Of a stretch of DNA of 64,000 nt, positions 31,769-43,888 are shown piece after piece. A model generated the notes under the pieces. It had not been told where the DNA came from and did not search any database. It saw only the letters and a list, made by a program, of their open reading frames with translations. The position numbers and the translations under genes are program-made. Positions within the stretch are counted from its first letter, which is position 1. Every line of letters begins with the position of its first letter. This stretch comes from Platycnemis pennipes (Eukaryota > Arthropoda > Insecta > Odonata > Platycnemididae): the NCBI GenBank assembly GCA_933228895.1, contig OW121854.1:13953131-14017130 (forward strand). The letters run 5' to 3'.

Positions 31769-32215
31769 AACTACCTATGTTATCAATTGATATACTTACA
31801 TTTACAGCTATTCATATCATTAATTGTACGAGGAAAGGACATTTTGAATCCGTCAGTTCGGCAATCAATTTCTCTTTTTTTGTGATTATGGTCCAGCCTA
31901 CCATAGTAAGTTGGGGTTCGCAAAATGTTTTTACGTCAGTACGGTCAGCACTGAAAATATTATCTTGGAATTTATTTGAGAGATTAAGTCTAAATTTAAA
32001 CCTATGATCTGACAATGATTCCCAGTTTAATTCATTTAATATACTGGTTACGCTAATAAGTTATCGTATCGTCCTTTTAAAAATCTTGCCGATCAATTCA
32101 TTAGTTAGGCCTATTTAGAATGGATCCCATATACCGGCAGCGTATTCCAAAAGAGGTCTAACAAGGGAAAAGTAGCTAATTTCTCGTACATGATCGTCAA
32201 TTGCATGGAATTTAT
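31769..32215 (-). mobile_element. LINE-A copy, truncated at 3' UTR
   Basis: The reverse strand reads from ISYFSLVRPLLEYAAGIWDP (about 32185-32120), through ISVTSILNELNWESLSDHRFKFRLNLSNKFQD, then NILRTPTYYGRLDHNHK..EIDCRTD. It stops in the proximal 3' UTR at the edge of the CAGGGTGGC element. Confidence 0.85.
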
Positions 32216-32932
32216 TGCCTCCTGCCACACACCTTTACAGCAACATGTATTAACGAGGAATTAGAAGGAAGAAGGGACTTTTCAGTCTCGCTCTCTTCCC
32301 AATAATGACGTTTATCCATCTATCTATTCTAAATATGCCCTCTAACCTCGCCCTATGTCTCCTTATTTTCTCCGGCAACTTACTTTCCTTCTTTCACATG
32401 ATGAAAACTCTTTCTTTTTTTTGCAGCGAAAATAAAATCACTATACAGTAAACTGGATACAACTTCATATGGTTTAGGGGGAGGTCTATGAACTTGTTAT
32501 TGTACGGGAGAGCCTTGCGTTTTCCCATTACCCTCCTCATTACCCAAAGCTTCGGCAAGCTTTGTCTCCAAGGAGGGATAGACTGGATGCCGCAGGCTTC
32601 AAGATCAGGTTACACTTTCGGAAAGCATTCGAGAAACGCGACGCTGCTTTGCGGTGGGCGTTGGTATCTCCCGGGATGTGGGAGAGCCCACGCGAAAAAT
32701 AAAATAAAAAAATCTGCGCGAATACTACTGCATACTTCGGGTCACCTGCCTTGTTTTTCTGTCCAGGTCTCTGCGGGTTGCCAACGATGCGAGAAATAGG
32801 AAACGAACTCTATGGCCGCGTAGCACCCACCGCAAGGGTGCGTGGCAGGTACTGGCTGCAAAACCAGCACTTTCGATCGCCAAGTGTGCTATATTATATC
32901 ATGGCAGCAATTTTGCCGGTTGTACCATATTG
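32216..32932. other. no recognised gene; small LINE fragment
   Basis: A reverse LINE-B hairpin remnant lies at about 32822-32855 (CACCCACCGCAAGGGTGCGTGGCAGG). The frames of 103 codons (32488-32799) and 61-62 codons match nothing I know. Confidence 0.4.
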
Positions 32933-32936
32933 TTAA

Positions 32937-33875
32937 GGAGGCTCCACAGAATTATGAAATAGATGTCATTTTTGTGAAAGTTTCAGGACACATCATTTTT
33001 TGGCCCTTCTATCGATTGGAAATAAAATAATTTGGCCTTTTCATAATATATTTGAAGAAAAAAGACGTTTAAAATCAGATATTTTATACGTGGCTATACG
33101 GCAGAGCATGGCTCTTGCAGTAAAATTTACAGATTATTAATGTGAAGAGAAACGTCGCTTTGACGAAAAACTAGTATAAGATGCGCAATTTTATGTAGAA
33201 TTTAGCATTGTAGAAAAGTGCTCGCCTTACCACACTTGTTCAATTGATATTAATAAATTTTTGCTCGAAAAAAACAGAAAAGCCTTAGTTACATGAAAGT
33301 GGCGCTACAGTATGTTGTCATCATTGGCAACGGTACTTGTGACGGAACGTGCTTAAAAGCTTATTTACCGACTTAATTTAGGAATATACCTTTCCAAGGT
33401 CCTTCTCATATTTTTTATGTAATTTAATATTTCATTGGTTATTCATATGGTGTAATTCATACCAATGCTTCCAAATGGTAGCAGCGTAATTGTTGCCAAA
33501 CAATTTAAAAAAATACGAATATTAATAGAATTCAAAACAAAGAGTTGTACTTGCAAGGGAATAGTTTAAAACTAAGTAAGAAAATATTTATCCTATTTTA
33601 GAATGCGTATTAGCGGGATTGAGCATGTATTCTCACTTTGTAAATTAAACGTGGCAACAACACGTCAGTCATGTTCCGAAGTCAAAATGAGTTAAAAGAG
33701 CTCGTTAAAAATAGAATGCAACTACAACGCGCCGTAAAATAGCATACTTATACAATTATTGTGCATACGTTATCACCCTATTTTCCATATAGGTGTTTTC
33801 TAGATCGGTATTTATTAATTACATAACATAGCTCTTTTATAGGATATTGAATCGCGGATTCACGGTGGAGCCTCC
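32937..33875. mobile_element. 939-bp TTAA-flanked element
   Basis: TTAA (32933-32936) precedes GGAGGCTCCAC, and GTGGAGCCTCC precedes TTAA (33876-33879): perfect 11-base terminal inverted repeats with a TTAA duplication. The interior is AT-rich without a transposase. The first five bases (GGAGG) match those of the 726-bp TTAA family, so the two may use the same transposase. Confidence 0.8.
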
Positions 33876-34045
33876 TTAAATGCATTCATTTGAGAAATAA
33901 AGAGGATCTACTTGCAATACCGCTTGTAAATTCAGACCAACATTCCATACATTTAAGAAACACGCTAAGATATGCTCTACAGGTTCAACTGCAAGTAATG
34001 GTACTGTATGAAATTTGAGAGACTTGTTAGTTTTCCACACTTTTC

Positions 34046-34153
34046 GTTTTTCATTAACCTCTACTGGTTTCAAAGTCTCCGCGTCATTACCAAGAGTAAA
34101 GTGTACAGATAATGACGCGGAGACGTTGAAACCAGTAGAGATTAATGAAAAAG
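34046..34153. repeat. long hairpin
   Basis: 44-base arms (34046-34089 and 34110-34153) with about two mismatches enclose a 20-base loop. The arms include CTACTGGTTTCAA and TCTCCGCGTCATTA. Neighbouring sequence on both sides is not complementary beyond this. It lies about 170 bases past the end of the TTAA element. Confidence 0.85.
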
Positions 34154-36469
34154 TTTGGCAACATGGCAATGGCAACAAAATTTGCCCGATTTCATGATGA
34201 AATTTTTCCAAATAGTTTGATCGTCAAAGATTGATTTCTTTTACTGGTACACTTCTGGATTACAAGAAATATAAGCGAGGGAACGACTGATACATTTACG
34301 AGCATTTATTGGTTATTAAAATTCTTATATAGGTTTGTATGCAAAATTTGTCTTAAAATCTCCATTACATCCCATTACTAATTATCTCCTAGAGATAGAC
34401 AGTATATTAATTACAGTCCCATATTGACGCGGTGAAAATCATACATATTTGGAACATCTTCATTTTACAGTACACACACAAAAAAAAACTTTTTCACCGT
34501 CTAAATTTATCATATAACCCAGGAAGATGTTGTGGTAAGCCTAGAGAGTTGAAGGCCTCTGGTCGAAGGTTCCAGGATCGATTCCGTGAGTGTCCTTTGC
34601 ACTCGTCCACTGAAATCCAGGCTGAGTTATTTCTGGATTTCAGATCATTCTGGAGAAACACATTCTATGGGTCCCCCAAAACCCAGATGTCACACACCCA
34701 ATGAGTGTCACACGCCGTTGGCCTTAGTTGGTTCCTTGGTACATAGCATGTACTTGTTGAGCTTTACCCTATCCAGCAAAAACGACCGTTTGGTTGATCA
34801 CTGCATTGATAGATCTTTAACCTCTTTTGAAAAGCAATTTGTATAACTATCCATTCTGTACTGAATTCTACGGTCCGAATATGATTATCATTCTGATTCC
34901 CCAAGCAATTTGATAAAATTACTACACTTATTGTAGTACTTACATTTTTTATGCAAATTTGAGTGAGAATTGAAAAGTATAACTTCTCTTCAAAGGGAAC
35001 TGGCCCCCGTCGGCGTATTTTAAGCCACCTTTGAACGATAAGGAAACAGTTGCGTCAATCGTGCTTAAATGTTTCCGAGAAGTCGAAAATGGCAGCACTG
35101 ACAGAAATTCTAGCATCAAAGCAACGCATAATTAAATTTTGATTCAATTTCACTCCAAGTAGATTTCCAAGAACATCTGTTGTTAAAAATTTAAATATGT
35201 ACACATTCGTAATATAGACATTTACGTCCTTTTTTGCTGTTTGTGGGTTGATTCTTTTTATCGCTTAACTAATTCAAAAAATAAAACCAACAATCCTCTA
35301 ATTCGCAAAAAATATACGTATAGATATGTTATAATGGGAAAAGGGATCTAATTTCTAGGTCCAAAATGAGGAAAACCTTTACCAGGAATTGATTGCTTTT
35401 ATTTTTTAAATTCCCAGGCCGTTACGGACCAAAGACATACCAAATTGATGAGAAAAAAGTGGGCGTTGGTACTAAATAAACCCCACACGTTGAGTTTGCA
35501 ATTTACACATAATATTTTTTTTACAGTTTCCGCCCCAAAAGCCTTTGCCTTACGGAGGAACTTCGCGTGCAGGCCTGAACATTTTCCGATCATCAATGTC
35601 GGCCTTCCACAGTGACAGCTCTAACAAAGTGAAGAAAAAATAACAAAATATTAGCGGTTTACCTTGAAACAGCGTCAGAGCCTCTTATTGGTTTGATTTC
35701 TTTTGGCGGTATTCGCCAGGCCTCATTACAAGTTCTCATGTTTGAATGCTGGGGAAGAATCTGGCGAGGACGATCGCTAAGATATTCGAGAATTCGCAGT
35801 CCCAATAAGATGATCTCCCATCATGAGAAACTGACTGTTGTGTATCTATCGCTCATAATCTATGACTCTGATTATCGAGCTGGCAATGAGGACTGGAAAT
35901 CGAGAGAAATAATCTCAGAAGACCACCTACCGAATTCCAACTCACGTAAACCCAGGGACGATGACATTATAAGGCAATTTAATTCAGCTATTTGTTGCTA
36001 TAAAAGGATTTCCAACGAATGGAAACCTCTTTAGGAAATATATGGACCATTTAGAGAAGTATCTTAAAGAAAAGAACGATGTTATTATGAATAGGATGGC
36101 TGATTTAAGAATCGAAAGAAGAGCCGCGTTAAACTAACCTATTGGTTAAAGACTACTTAGGATGCTGAGGAATTTACCTCCAAAATTATAACCTCTGAAT
36201 AACCTTCTAATAACACACAACATTTTTCTATTTTTGTCCTGAAATTTTTTTAGCCTTTCCAACAACGCCAGATATTATGGAATACAAAAATCAGATAGAA
36301 TTAGTACATACTGGGTGCCACCAAAAGTTTAAACCACATTTACCCCCAAGCTATCGTTGCCGGTACTCACTCTCCCCTTATGGGTTATCGCGATGCTAAG
36401 AGTGAGCTAAAATACAGTGGTACATTGACTGGCAAAGATAATTCGCTCGAGATTCAGGTTTATCTCATC
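34154..36469. other. no recognised gene; possible SINE head
   Basis: Near 34517-34580 TGGTAAGCCTAGAGAG and GGATCGATTCC may be tRNA-type boxes of an old SINE. A 113-codon forward frame (35693-36034) and a 90-codon frame (34432-34704) have no recognised domain. Confidence 0.35.
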
Positions 36470-37133
36470 ATCATCATGATCATTGGTCAACAATCCTAGA
36501 ATTGGTTTGACGCAGCTTTCCACTCGATTCTTCTATCGGCCAACCTTTTCATTGTGGCGTAAATCTTATCTTTTACATCCTTCACAACCTATTCCAGGTA
36601 TCTCATACGAGGCCTGCCTTTTCCATTCTTCCCGTTCACTTTTCCTTCGACGATTGTCTTCATCAGGCCATCGTGTCTTAAGATATGGCCGACTAAGTTG
36701 CCCCTCCTTCTTTTTAGAGTTGTCAGCAGACTTCTCTTTTCTCCTACTCTTCTTAGGATTTACTCGTTACTTACTCGGTCGATCCATTTAATGTTCAGCA
36801 TTCTTCTATAGCACCACATTTCGAATTCTTCCACCCTTTTCTTCTCCGCTGCTGTCATCATCCATGCCTCACTGCCGTAAAGAAACATGCTCCAGATGCC
36901 TGTTCTGATAAACTTTTTCCTTACTTCTACGCTTGTATTTCCAGCTGTAAGTAGATTCTTCTTTTGATAAATTCCCTCTTTGCCTGGGGTATTCTACTAA
37001 CTATTTCTTTCTTGCTTCGTCCATCGTTGGTTACTCGGCTTCCTAGGTAACAGAACTCAAGTTTATTTGATGAAGTGTAATTTCCATTGAGTTTACAGGG
37101 AATATTGTGTGATTCGTTTTGCATGCAGCCCAA
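36470..37133 (-). mobile_element. LINE-C (RTE-like), 5' truncated
   Basis: The reverse strand starts with LEFCYLGSRVTNDGRSKKEIVSRIPQAKRE (37057-36970), a motif upstream of the RTE C-terminus. It continues through RKKFIRTGIWSMFLYGSEAW, CYRRMLNIKWIDRVSNE and GHILRHDGLMKTIVEGK to the WKAASNQF end and an ATGATGATGA tail near 36470. Frameshifts interrupt it. It is very similar to the copy at 13.5 kb. Confidence 0.9.
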
Positions 37134-37249
37134 AATATTAAAGATAGGTTTGTTATATTAGTGAACAGCAAACTATGAAAGGCCGATCTACTGCTAAGGC
37201 TGTGATGAGAGACTACTCTATTTCATGAAGGAGAACGGAAACTAGAATG

Positions 37250-37520
37250 AAAAACCGATTATAGTTCATTAAAAATTGATAATTTTCAATAAAAACCGTG
37301 CATTATTATAAAAAAAACCTGAGAGTTTCTACTAGAAAACTGACAGTTTTCAATGACAACAATTCATTTTTAACAAAATATTGTAGAATTTAAATAAAAC
37401 ATTACCTTTTACTTAAAACCCGAATTTTTAACTAAAGCTGACAAATTTAAATGAAAAACTGACAATTATTTCTTTAAAAAATGACAACTTTTTCTCTAAT
37501 CAGTAGAAAATATACCTTTA
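37250..37520. repeat. degenerate short tandem repeat, AT-rich
   Basis: Variants of GAAAACTGACAATTTTCAATGA recur at roughly 25-35 base spacing (for example near 37335, 37435, 37455 and 37480), mixed with AAAACC and TTTAAATGAAAAA. It looks like an eroded minisatellite. Confidence 0.5.
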
Positions 37521-37745
37521 CACATTATCATTTGCAAAATTATGCTTAAGGCGTTTTAACTATTTTTTTAGCAAACTATCAAAGTTGAATATTTATTCAA
37601 GTGCGTTAGCCGAGTGCCTACGAACAATTGCGAAAACACATTTTCGTTAGCTGGGTCACTCGTTAAACGACATATCTCTGTACAAATGTTATGCTAGCCA
37701 TATTCACTAGTTAGTGTATGCATGTGTATGCATTCCTTGAGTATG
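37521..37745. other. no recognised feature
   Basis: AT-rich sequence with a short GTATGCAT duplication near 37715-37745 at the left edge of a LINE-B copy. Confidence 0.4.
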
Positions 37746-38282
37746 CATTCAGTGTATGGGATCCGAATGAATTACGTTTGATCTGAGAACTAGACAGTGT
37801 GCAGCGTAGAGCAGCTAGGTTCGTTAAAAGGTGTTACGATAGGTTGAGTAGCGTTTAAGAATTAATAAAAGAATTAGGGTGGGAATCATTATCAGAGCGT
37901 AGGTTAGAGTTCAGATTAAACCTATTGGAGAAATTTCAATCGGATAGCTTTACTGAAGATGTTAGGCACATGCTAGATTCTACCAGATAAACAAGATTAG
38001 AGAGATTGTTCTGATAGATTCAAAATGGCATTTTTCATCCGTACTATAAGAGGACAGAATAGGCAGCATAGCAAAGGGATAGGTAGGGGAAACATTTTAG
38101 AGTAGTCTGTAGTGCATGATGCATGTGTTAATCCCTTAAATACTATATATACTAACAATCTAGTTGCATGAGTCCCTATAGTTGCTTGTTTGCATGACGG
38201 TAGGGAATGCTTGGTGATCTTCACCCCCTGCCACATACCCTCGCGGTGGCTTGCAGGGTATCGTGTAGATGTAGATGTAGAC
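37746..38282 (+). mobile_element. LINE-B copy, 5' truncated
   Basis: Coding: VYGIRMNYV remnant, then ELDSVQRRAARFVKRCYDRLSSV, ELGWESLSERRLEFRLNLLEKFQSDSFTEDVRHML, then a deletion and TDRFKMAFFIRTIRGQN. A full LINE-B 3' UTR follows with the hairpin at 38226-38258 and a GTGTAGATGTAGATGTAGA tail. Confidence 0.92.
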
Positions 38283-38970
38283 TCAGACCCCACCCTCAGC
38301 CGACCTTCCAAGAATTCTGGGGAAGGGGAACGGGATAAGGAAGAAGGGCAGAAGGGAAATTCGTCTGGAAAAAAAATAAACAGGGGAAAGGAAACAAAAG
38401 GTTCGGGTCCGAAGATGTGTTGCTACCTTTTGCGGATCCGATCTGGAAACCGCATTCCCATCGACGGCGGAGACCGGACCCGGCTGGGGAGTGGGTTAGG
38501 GCGGGGAAGAGCCCGGGAAGGGGCGGGGAGTGTCGGCGTTGGAGGCCGGGAGAAAGAGGCAAAGTGGGCGGACGACCGCTTTCCTCGCTACCAGAGCAAC
38601 ACTTTCCCTTCTGGGGGATTTCCATCGAGAGGGAACGTTGAGGGGATCTCAGGAGTGCGTGGGCAGTTGTTTTTCGAGGGCGGAGCGACTGCCCTCGAGT
38701 CCGTCCGTCCGTCTGCGCAAAAGGGGTGGGCGTTAAGATAAAACCGAGCAGAACGATGCCACATGCTCCTGAAGAGAACGAATGCGCTATCGTATATAAA
38801 GGGCTAGGGTGCTGCCCGAAGATCCCGGGTCCAGGAACTGAGGTCCCGATCGTGGTGTATTTTTCTATAATTAGTGTTCAATCGGTGAAGTTAGGTCTAA
38901 ATGGACAAATTAACTCTTCCTACCCCCTAAAATTCACACGATGTCCCTCTTCAGCCCTCATTCCTCTTAA
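38283..38970. other. GC-rich patch, no recognised gene
   Basis: Bases 38290-38740 are clearly GC-richer, with GGGCGGGGA and GGGGCGGGGAG motifs that resemble GC boxes. The longest frame (183 codons, 38190-38741) starts inside LINE-B and is rich in Arg and Gly with no domain. It may be a regulatory or CpG-rich region. Confidence 0.35.
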
Positions 38971-38974
38971 TTTT

Positions 38975-39668
38975 ATATTTTCAGTACTTATAGAACTATA
39001 GTTCTTCTATCTAATAAAGTAAAGAAAATTATACCAACCCATACTCCTTTTCTCACAAATTGCATTTGAAATTGCAGACGATTAACTGCGAGAATGGCCG
39101 TCACATGGGAGTTTAACGTTTAAAAATACCATAGTGACTTGACATTTTTTCAAAAAAACTGATATTTTATGCATAATTTCACAAGGAATAAAATGACATG
39201 AAAAACGTATATACCCACCGTATTTTTCGCTAAATGCACCAATTTCTGCGCTTATAGCAGACGAAATGAGTTAGTTGACTTCAAGTGGCGCTGCGGTCGC
39301 TTTAGCCAAAATGGTTGGCGTATGAATAATATCATTACTAATGAGATACCTATTAAAGAATATTTCTAGAAATATTATAACATTACGTTTGATAGTAATA
39401 TTCTGGTGTTTAACATTAGTAAATTCATTGAGTACATGAACTTATTTCTTTAAAGTAAATTCTGAATTGACTCCATCGTCGAGCTGATTAAAATTATCAT
39501 AAAAAATAAATCTTTTGACTTTCCACGTATTTCTTGTGATACTTATGACTTTCAATAGCTTAGGTAATTTTCTTTGTGAACTAAGGTTCACTTAGCAGGC
39601 ATATACTCGTACTTAAATTAATAAGATTCCTTAGACAACTTGACTCAAGCAGTCGCGAGCCAACCTCC
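38975..39668 (-). mobile_element. TTAA-flanked element family, copy 2 (one end lost)
   Basis: Reverse-orientation relative of 6483-7208. The GAGCCAACCTCC end is intact at 39668 and followed by TTAA (39669-39672). The other end is replaced or eroded near 38975. It is inserted in or beside an RTE-like LINE remnant. Confidence 0.8.
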
Positions 39669-39672
39669 TTAA

Positions 39673-39900
39673 TTTTCTATCTAAGTTACCCGTTCTCCTG
39701 CCTCTTCCCTGCTTACCTAACGTTCTTCTCTCAATCACGTCTTTCAAAACACCTTCGCTTTTTATTACCTTCTCAGTCCACACCTTCTGCCTTCTCCTAA
39801 TTTCCTCAATCAGCTTTCTTTCCTCTCCTACCAACCCCAACACTTCATTGTTTACCCTCCTTTCGACTTTACTTTCCCCATCCTTCTCCACATCCAAATC
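39673..39900 (-). mobile_element. RTE-like LINE remnant, distinct from LINE-C
   Basis: The reverse frame 39897-39673 reads VERRVNNEVLGLVGEERKLI, then IRRRQKVWTEKVIKSEGVL, then GKQGRGRRTGNLDRKL, the C-terminal RTE pattern but with different residues from LINE-C. It is cut at the left by the TTAA element, and the last codons of the open frame belong to that element. Confidence 0.75.
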
Positions 39901-40780
39901 TCAAAAGCTTAGGTCTCTGTTTTAGTTCTGGGTTTAGTATATCGGCTGCTGTTGAATGCGTAGAGTGCTTTGTGGTTAATGATAATCCAAGACGGATTGA
40001 TTTTGTGGAAATGCGACATGATTGGAAGAAAACAGCACTTCGTAAGATTTCACTGGATACCAGTGCAGTCTTAAAAAGTGCTGTGTTTTGTTTTAATTAA
40101 ACTTTGTAGTTTTTTTCTGGTTAGTTTGGTACGATCTCGGAAAATGGACATATTGTCCGCGATGTTCATTGGGTAATTGAATAAATGAAAGAGGCGTTTA
40201 CTGACATGAAAAAAATTTCGATCGGGATGTTGAGTAGGAACGTTTATCTCGCATTGCTTCAGAGATGGATTGAAAAAATCCAGAGTGGATATTGTACGAA
40301 TAAAAAACGTGAGCGTAAGGGAATGAAAGAGACGCGGCATTTGAGTGGTAAGCATTAACAAGGTTAGACGAGACGGACGAAAGCAAAGGCAAACGAAGGT
40401 GTGGAAGGTGATGGAAATTTAGATTAAAAGTGGGCGAAAATTTCAAGTCAGATTTGAGTATGACGTCGCAAGAAGAAACCAGGAGTCTAAAGAAGGAAGG
40501 AAATCTGTCAGCGAATCATGGGATCAGCATTAGGGTTAAACAAAAAAATGATAGATTTCTTTCAGTGTAACATTATTAAAATATATTTAGATAAGCACAT
40601 AATGTGATAATATTTTTAACCCCAACCCTGTGTTATTATCCCTCAGTAAGTGATAAACTGGCAAAGTAAGAAACGTCTATATAACGAGGAAAAGGTCTTT
40701 GTCCCTTTAACTCTCGCTTATCCAGGTTCGACTCCGACAGCGGAGACACCCTCTCACATAACTCAATATTAAGCTTTAAC
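39901..40780. other. no recognised gene
   Basis: AT-rich. GGTTCGACTCC at about 40727-40737 matches a Pol III box B and could mark an old tRNA-derived SINE. No other signal. Confidence 0.4.
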
Positions 40781-40783
40781 TTA

Positions 40784-41753
40784 AGGTGGCTGGTTCTGTA
40801 ACCGTGAGTCGTTGAGAACTAGTGCTCATATAATTTCAATGGCATTAAAAAATTGCTTGGAGATGATTAAATTACTCGACATTTTAGCCGGGTGCCTCAA
40901 ATTCTCAAGTCATATTGAAACATTGCCCTTTTGAATTTAAATATTGACATGAAACATAGCATAAAATTTGACTTGAATCGGTTTCTGGCAACCTGAACGT
41001 TGTCACTCCGTGCATATCCTTTGACCTTGGAGATATTGGTTTTAATGTATGGATTGAAAACGTATCTAATTTTGTGCTATGGGTATTCGCATACTTTGTA
41101 GTGACGAAATAATTGTGATCAAACGCTTAAACATTTATAATATTTGTTTAAACCATTTATTTATTCTCTCTTTTTTACTCGGCAACAACGCATATTCTGA
41201 AATTCGGCACTGCTGTTGTGTAGGCAATTGTTTCTGTGTTTCAGCGGTCCCAACGGTAGGTGTCGTATTCGTCAATTCTCAAGAACTCTGTCAAGGGGAC
41301 TACATTGTAATATTCTTGGACTTTGTGGTGTGATTTGTTGTGGTTTTTCGCGCGTTCGCTTTCCCTCGTCTGATTCCACGTTGCCAAATGCACCTCAAAA
41401 CTTCGCGCGTGATATTTGAAAATTTAAGGAATATTTTATATCTTTCGTATATACGGAGGAAATAAGTCGATAACACTGGTTGATTTTCTCAGAATAAAAA
41501 TTGTTGGGTAATATCCACATAATTTCAGTTTTTGGTGAAAATCTGTTTGGTAGAAACGTAAATAATACATAATTGACCCTTACGAAGCGGGGTGCGCCAT
41601 AAGGCCCCATGTTAAAAAAACCTTAAATATCTCAAAAACTACACTGAAAACCCCAAAAAAATTTTCCCGTAAAATTTTAGAGCATAATTAAAGGAACAAA
41701 TATTGAAATTATGAAGAAAATCTATACACCTGTAAATTTCGACCCAGCCACCT
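40784..41753. mobile_element. 970-bp element with TTA duplication
   Basis: TTA (40781-40783) precedes AGGTGGCTGG, and CCAGCCACCT precedes TTA (41754-41756). A perfect 10-base terminal inverted repeat with a 3-base TTA duplication is the pattern of PIF/Harbinger-type elements. The interior frame of 84 codons (41079-41333) has no recognised transposase motif, so it is probably non-autonomous. Confidence 0.6.
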
Positions 41754-41756
41754 TTA

Positions 41757-43387
41757 GGCAGATACAACATCCATACCCGAAGGGGAGATAGGAACCGCAA
41801 ATTTTTGGTTGCGTAGTCGGCGTGAATCCGACCTGAACTCCACGACTGGTAGATTTACCGCACGAAAATGTTGGAAGACCGGTCACAAAATTTTTGAGGT
41901 CATAAATTAGAGCAAATGGAGCAACTTCCGCGTTTTAATTGGCACTCTGGAATAATCTGGATTGGCTGGAAAAGAATAAAAGGTAAGGTTTGCATCAGAA
42001 AAGAAACGATTTAAAAGGAAAAGAGAATTTGATACGAGGTGTAATGCGTGAAAGAGAATAGTTTTCATATCATTGGCCAAAATGTTAAGTACAGATGATG
42101 ATGAGATTATGAGTCGGTCGAGAACTTTCTCAAACTAGTTTCAGAAAGATTTCAATCCATGCAAATAGTTTCAAGTACCTTCCACACCCTTGAATTAATC
42201 AGATTAATGTGTAACGCTATTCTTTCATGTTTAGACTCTAATATGAGAAAACAGCGACAAATCCAGTCTTTAGCTGTCATCAATTGACAGAAAAAAGATC
42301 TTGGGGACTCAAATTAACGTTGAACTACCCGGTGTATTACGCAAATAGAACACTCCTATGATTTGAATCTCTAAAAGATCTAAATTAAGGGCAATTCTAG
42401 AATTAAAGTCACACATTTTTTAAAGTTTTTATTTAAAAATTTATTATATTTCATTGCTAAACTTTTTTGCTGATAATTTTTGGGTAATATACGAACTTTT
42501 ACGTAATCTGAAGAAGTTATAATTTAATCGATTCCACTGAATATTAACCTTTATCTAAACATTTAAATAAAAACAATGCGACCTAATTCTACTAATGGCA
42601 ATAATGAATACACATGTCAACATACTTGAAGGATTGGTTTCAGGAATCGGAAGAGACCACCAATATTTTTGGAGTATCGTGGTGAAAGAGAAGAAAGTTT
42701 CAGGGAATATATGGACAGAATAAATCCGCTAAGTGGACAGAATAAATTATCTCTTATGAAAAATGTATATTCTTTCACATTATCGAACACGCAGAATCGT
42801 TATAAAAGTTGAAGTAGGCTCAAAGTCGAGCTATCTCATTCTTTAACCAACACGTTTATTTAAAAAATGTAGCAAAAAGCGGAAACCGAAAACGAGAAGG
42901 TACTTTATCATATCAATGTTTACAGAATAAAAATTGACCTATGGGATTATTTTCCGCTGCCATACCACACCGGAATGACTACCAAGTTCACGATATTATT
43001 ATCATGTTTGTGCAGATGGTGCAATCAATCTCTTTTAAAAAATACCACAGAAACTAAAACATATTCACGACCCGGTTTTCAAATGAATTATCGTAATTTT
43101 TGGAAAAGTAATTATTATTTTTCATCATGTCCTGTTGAAAATGGAGTATTTAACCTCTGTTTACGTAGCTGTTTCACTGCATTTGTAATTTGCAGAGAAA
43201 TGTTGGCGTATCATTTTTTATGCATTTTAAACAACGACTAACACATGTCTTAATTATTTATGATGAACAGACTAATATTAAAATACAGGAATATCCAAGG
43301 TGACAACGAACATAAGTCATGTCAACGTTTCAGAAGGAATTGATTGAAACAGATATCATTCCTATCGGATATCATTAGGAACGACTT
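41757..43387. other. no recognised feature
   Basis: AT-rich sequence. The best frame is 88 codons (42975-43241), Cys-rich but without a domain I recognise. Confidence 0.45.
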
Positions 43388-43888
43388 TTAACCAATCTAT
43401 TCAGTGAATTAAATTGAAATCATTGTCAGATCGCAGGTTGAAATTTAGACTTAATCTCTTAAACAAATTCCAAGACCATAATTTCAGTGATGATGTTAAA
43501 AATATATTGCGAACCCCAACTTACTATGGTAGACTGGACCATAATCACAAAATTAGAGATATTGATTGCCGAACTGACAGATTCAAAATGTCCTTTTTTC
43601 CCCGTACAATAGGGATATGAATAATGGTAAATATATCCAATACGAGTGTAGCAATGGATAACATTGGTAGCTGCATGTTGGTATGAGCACATAAAGCTAA
43701 CCCAACTAACAGCATGTTTTTGCATGTTTGCTTTGCTATTTTTATCTCCTTTTAAATAGTGAAGTTTAGAACAGTATACATAAATACAAATCCTTTTTTA
43801 TGCATGATATGTAGTGCATGTTTGGTGAGATTTCACCCCCTGCGACACACCTTTATGGTGGCTTGCAGGGTATTATGTAGATGTAGAT
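43388..43888 (+). mobile_element. LINE-A copy, 5' truncated
   Basis: The open frame 43414-43620 reads KSLSDRRLKFRLNLLNKFQDHNFSDDVKNILRTPTYYGRLDHNHKIRDIDCRTDRFKMSFFPRTIG, then frameshifts. The 3' UTR and hairpin (CCCTGCGACACACCTTTATGGTGGCTTGCAGGG) end in TATGTAGATGTAGATATGTA. It is well preserved, so relatively young. Confidence 0.92.

Noticed and set aside
38190..38741. 183-codon frame as a gene
   Set aside because: It starts within the LINE-B 3' UTR and continues into GC-rich sequence with low-complexity Arg/Gly content.
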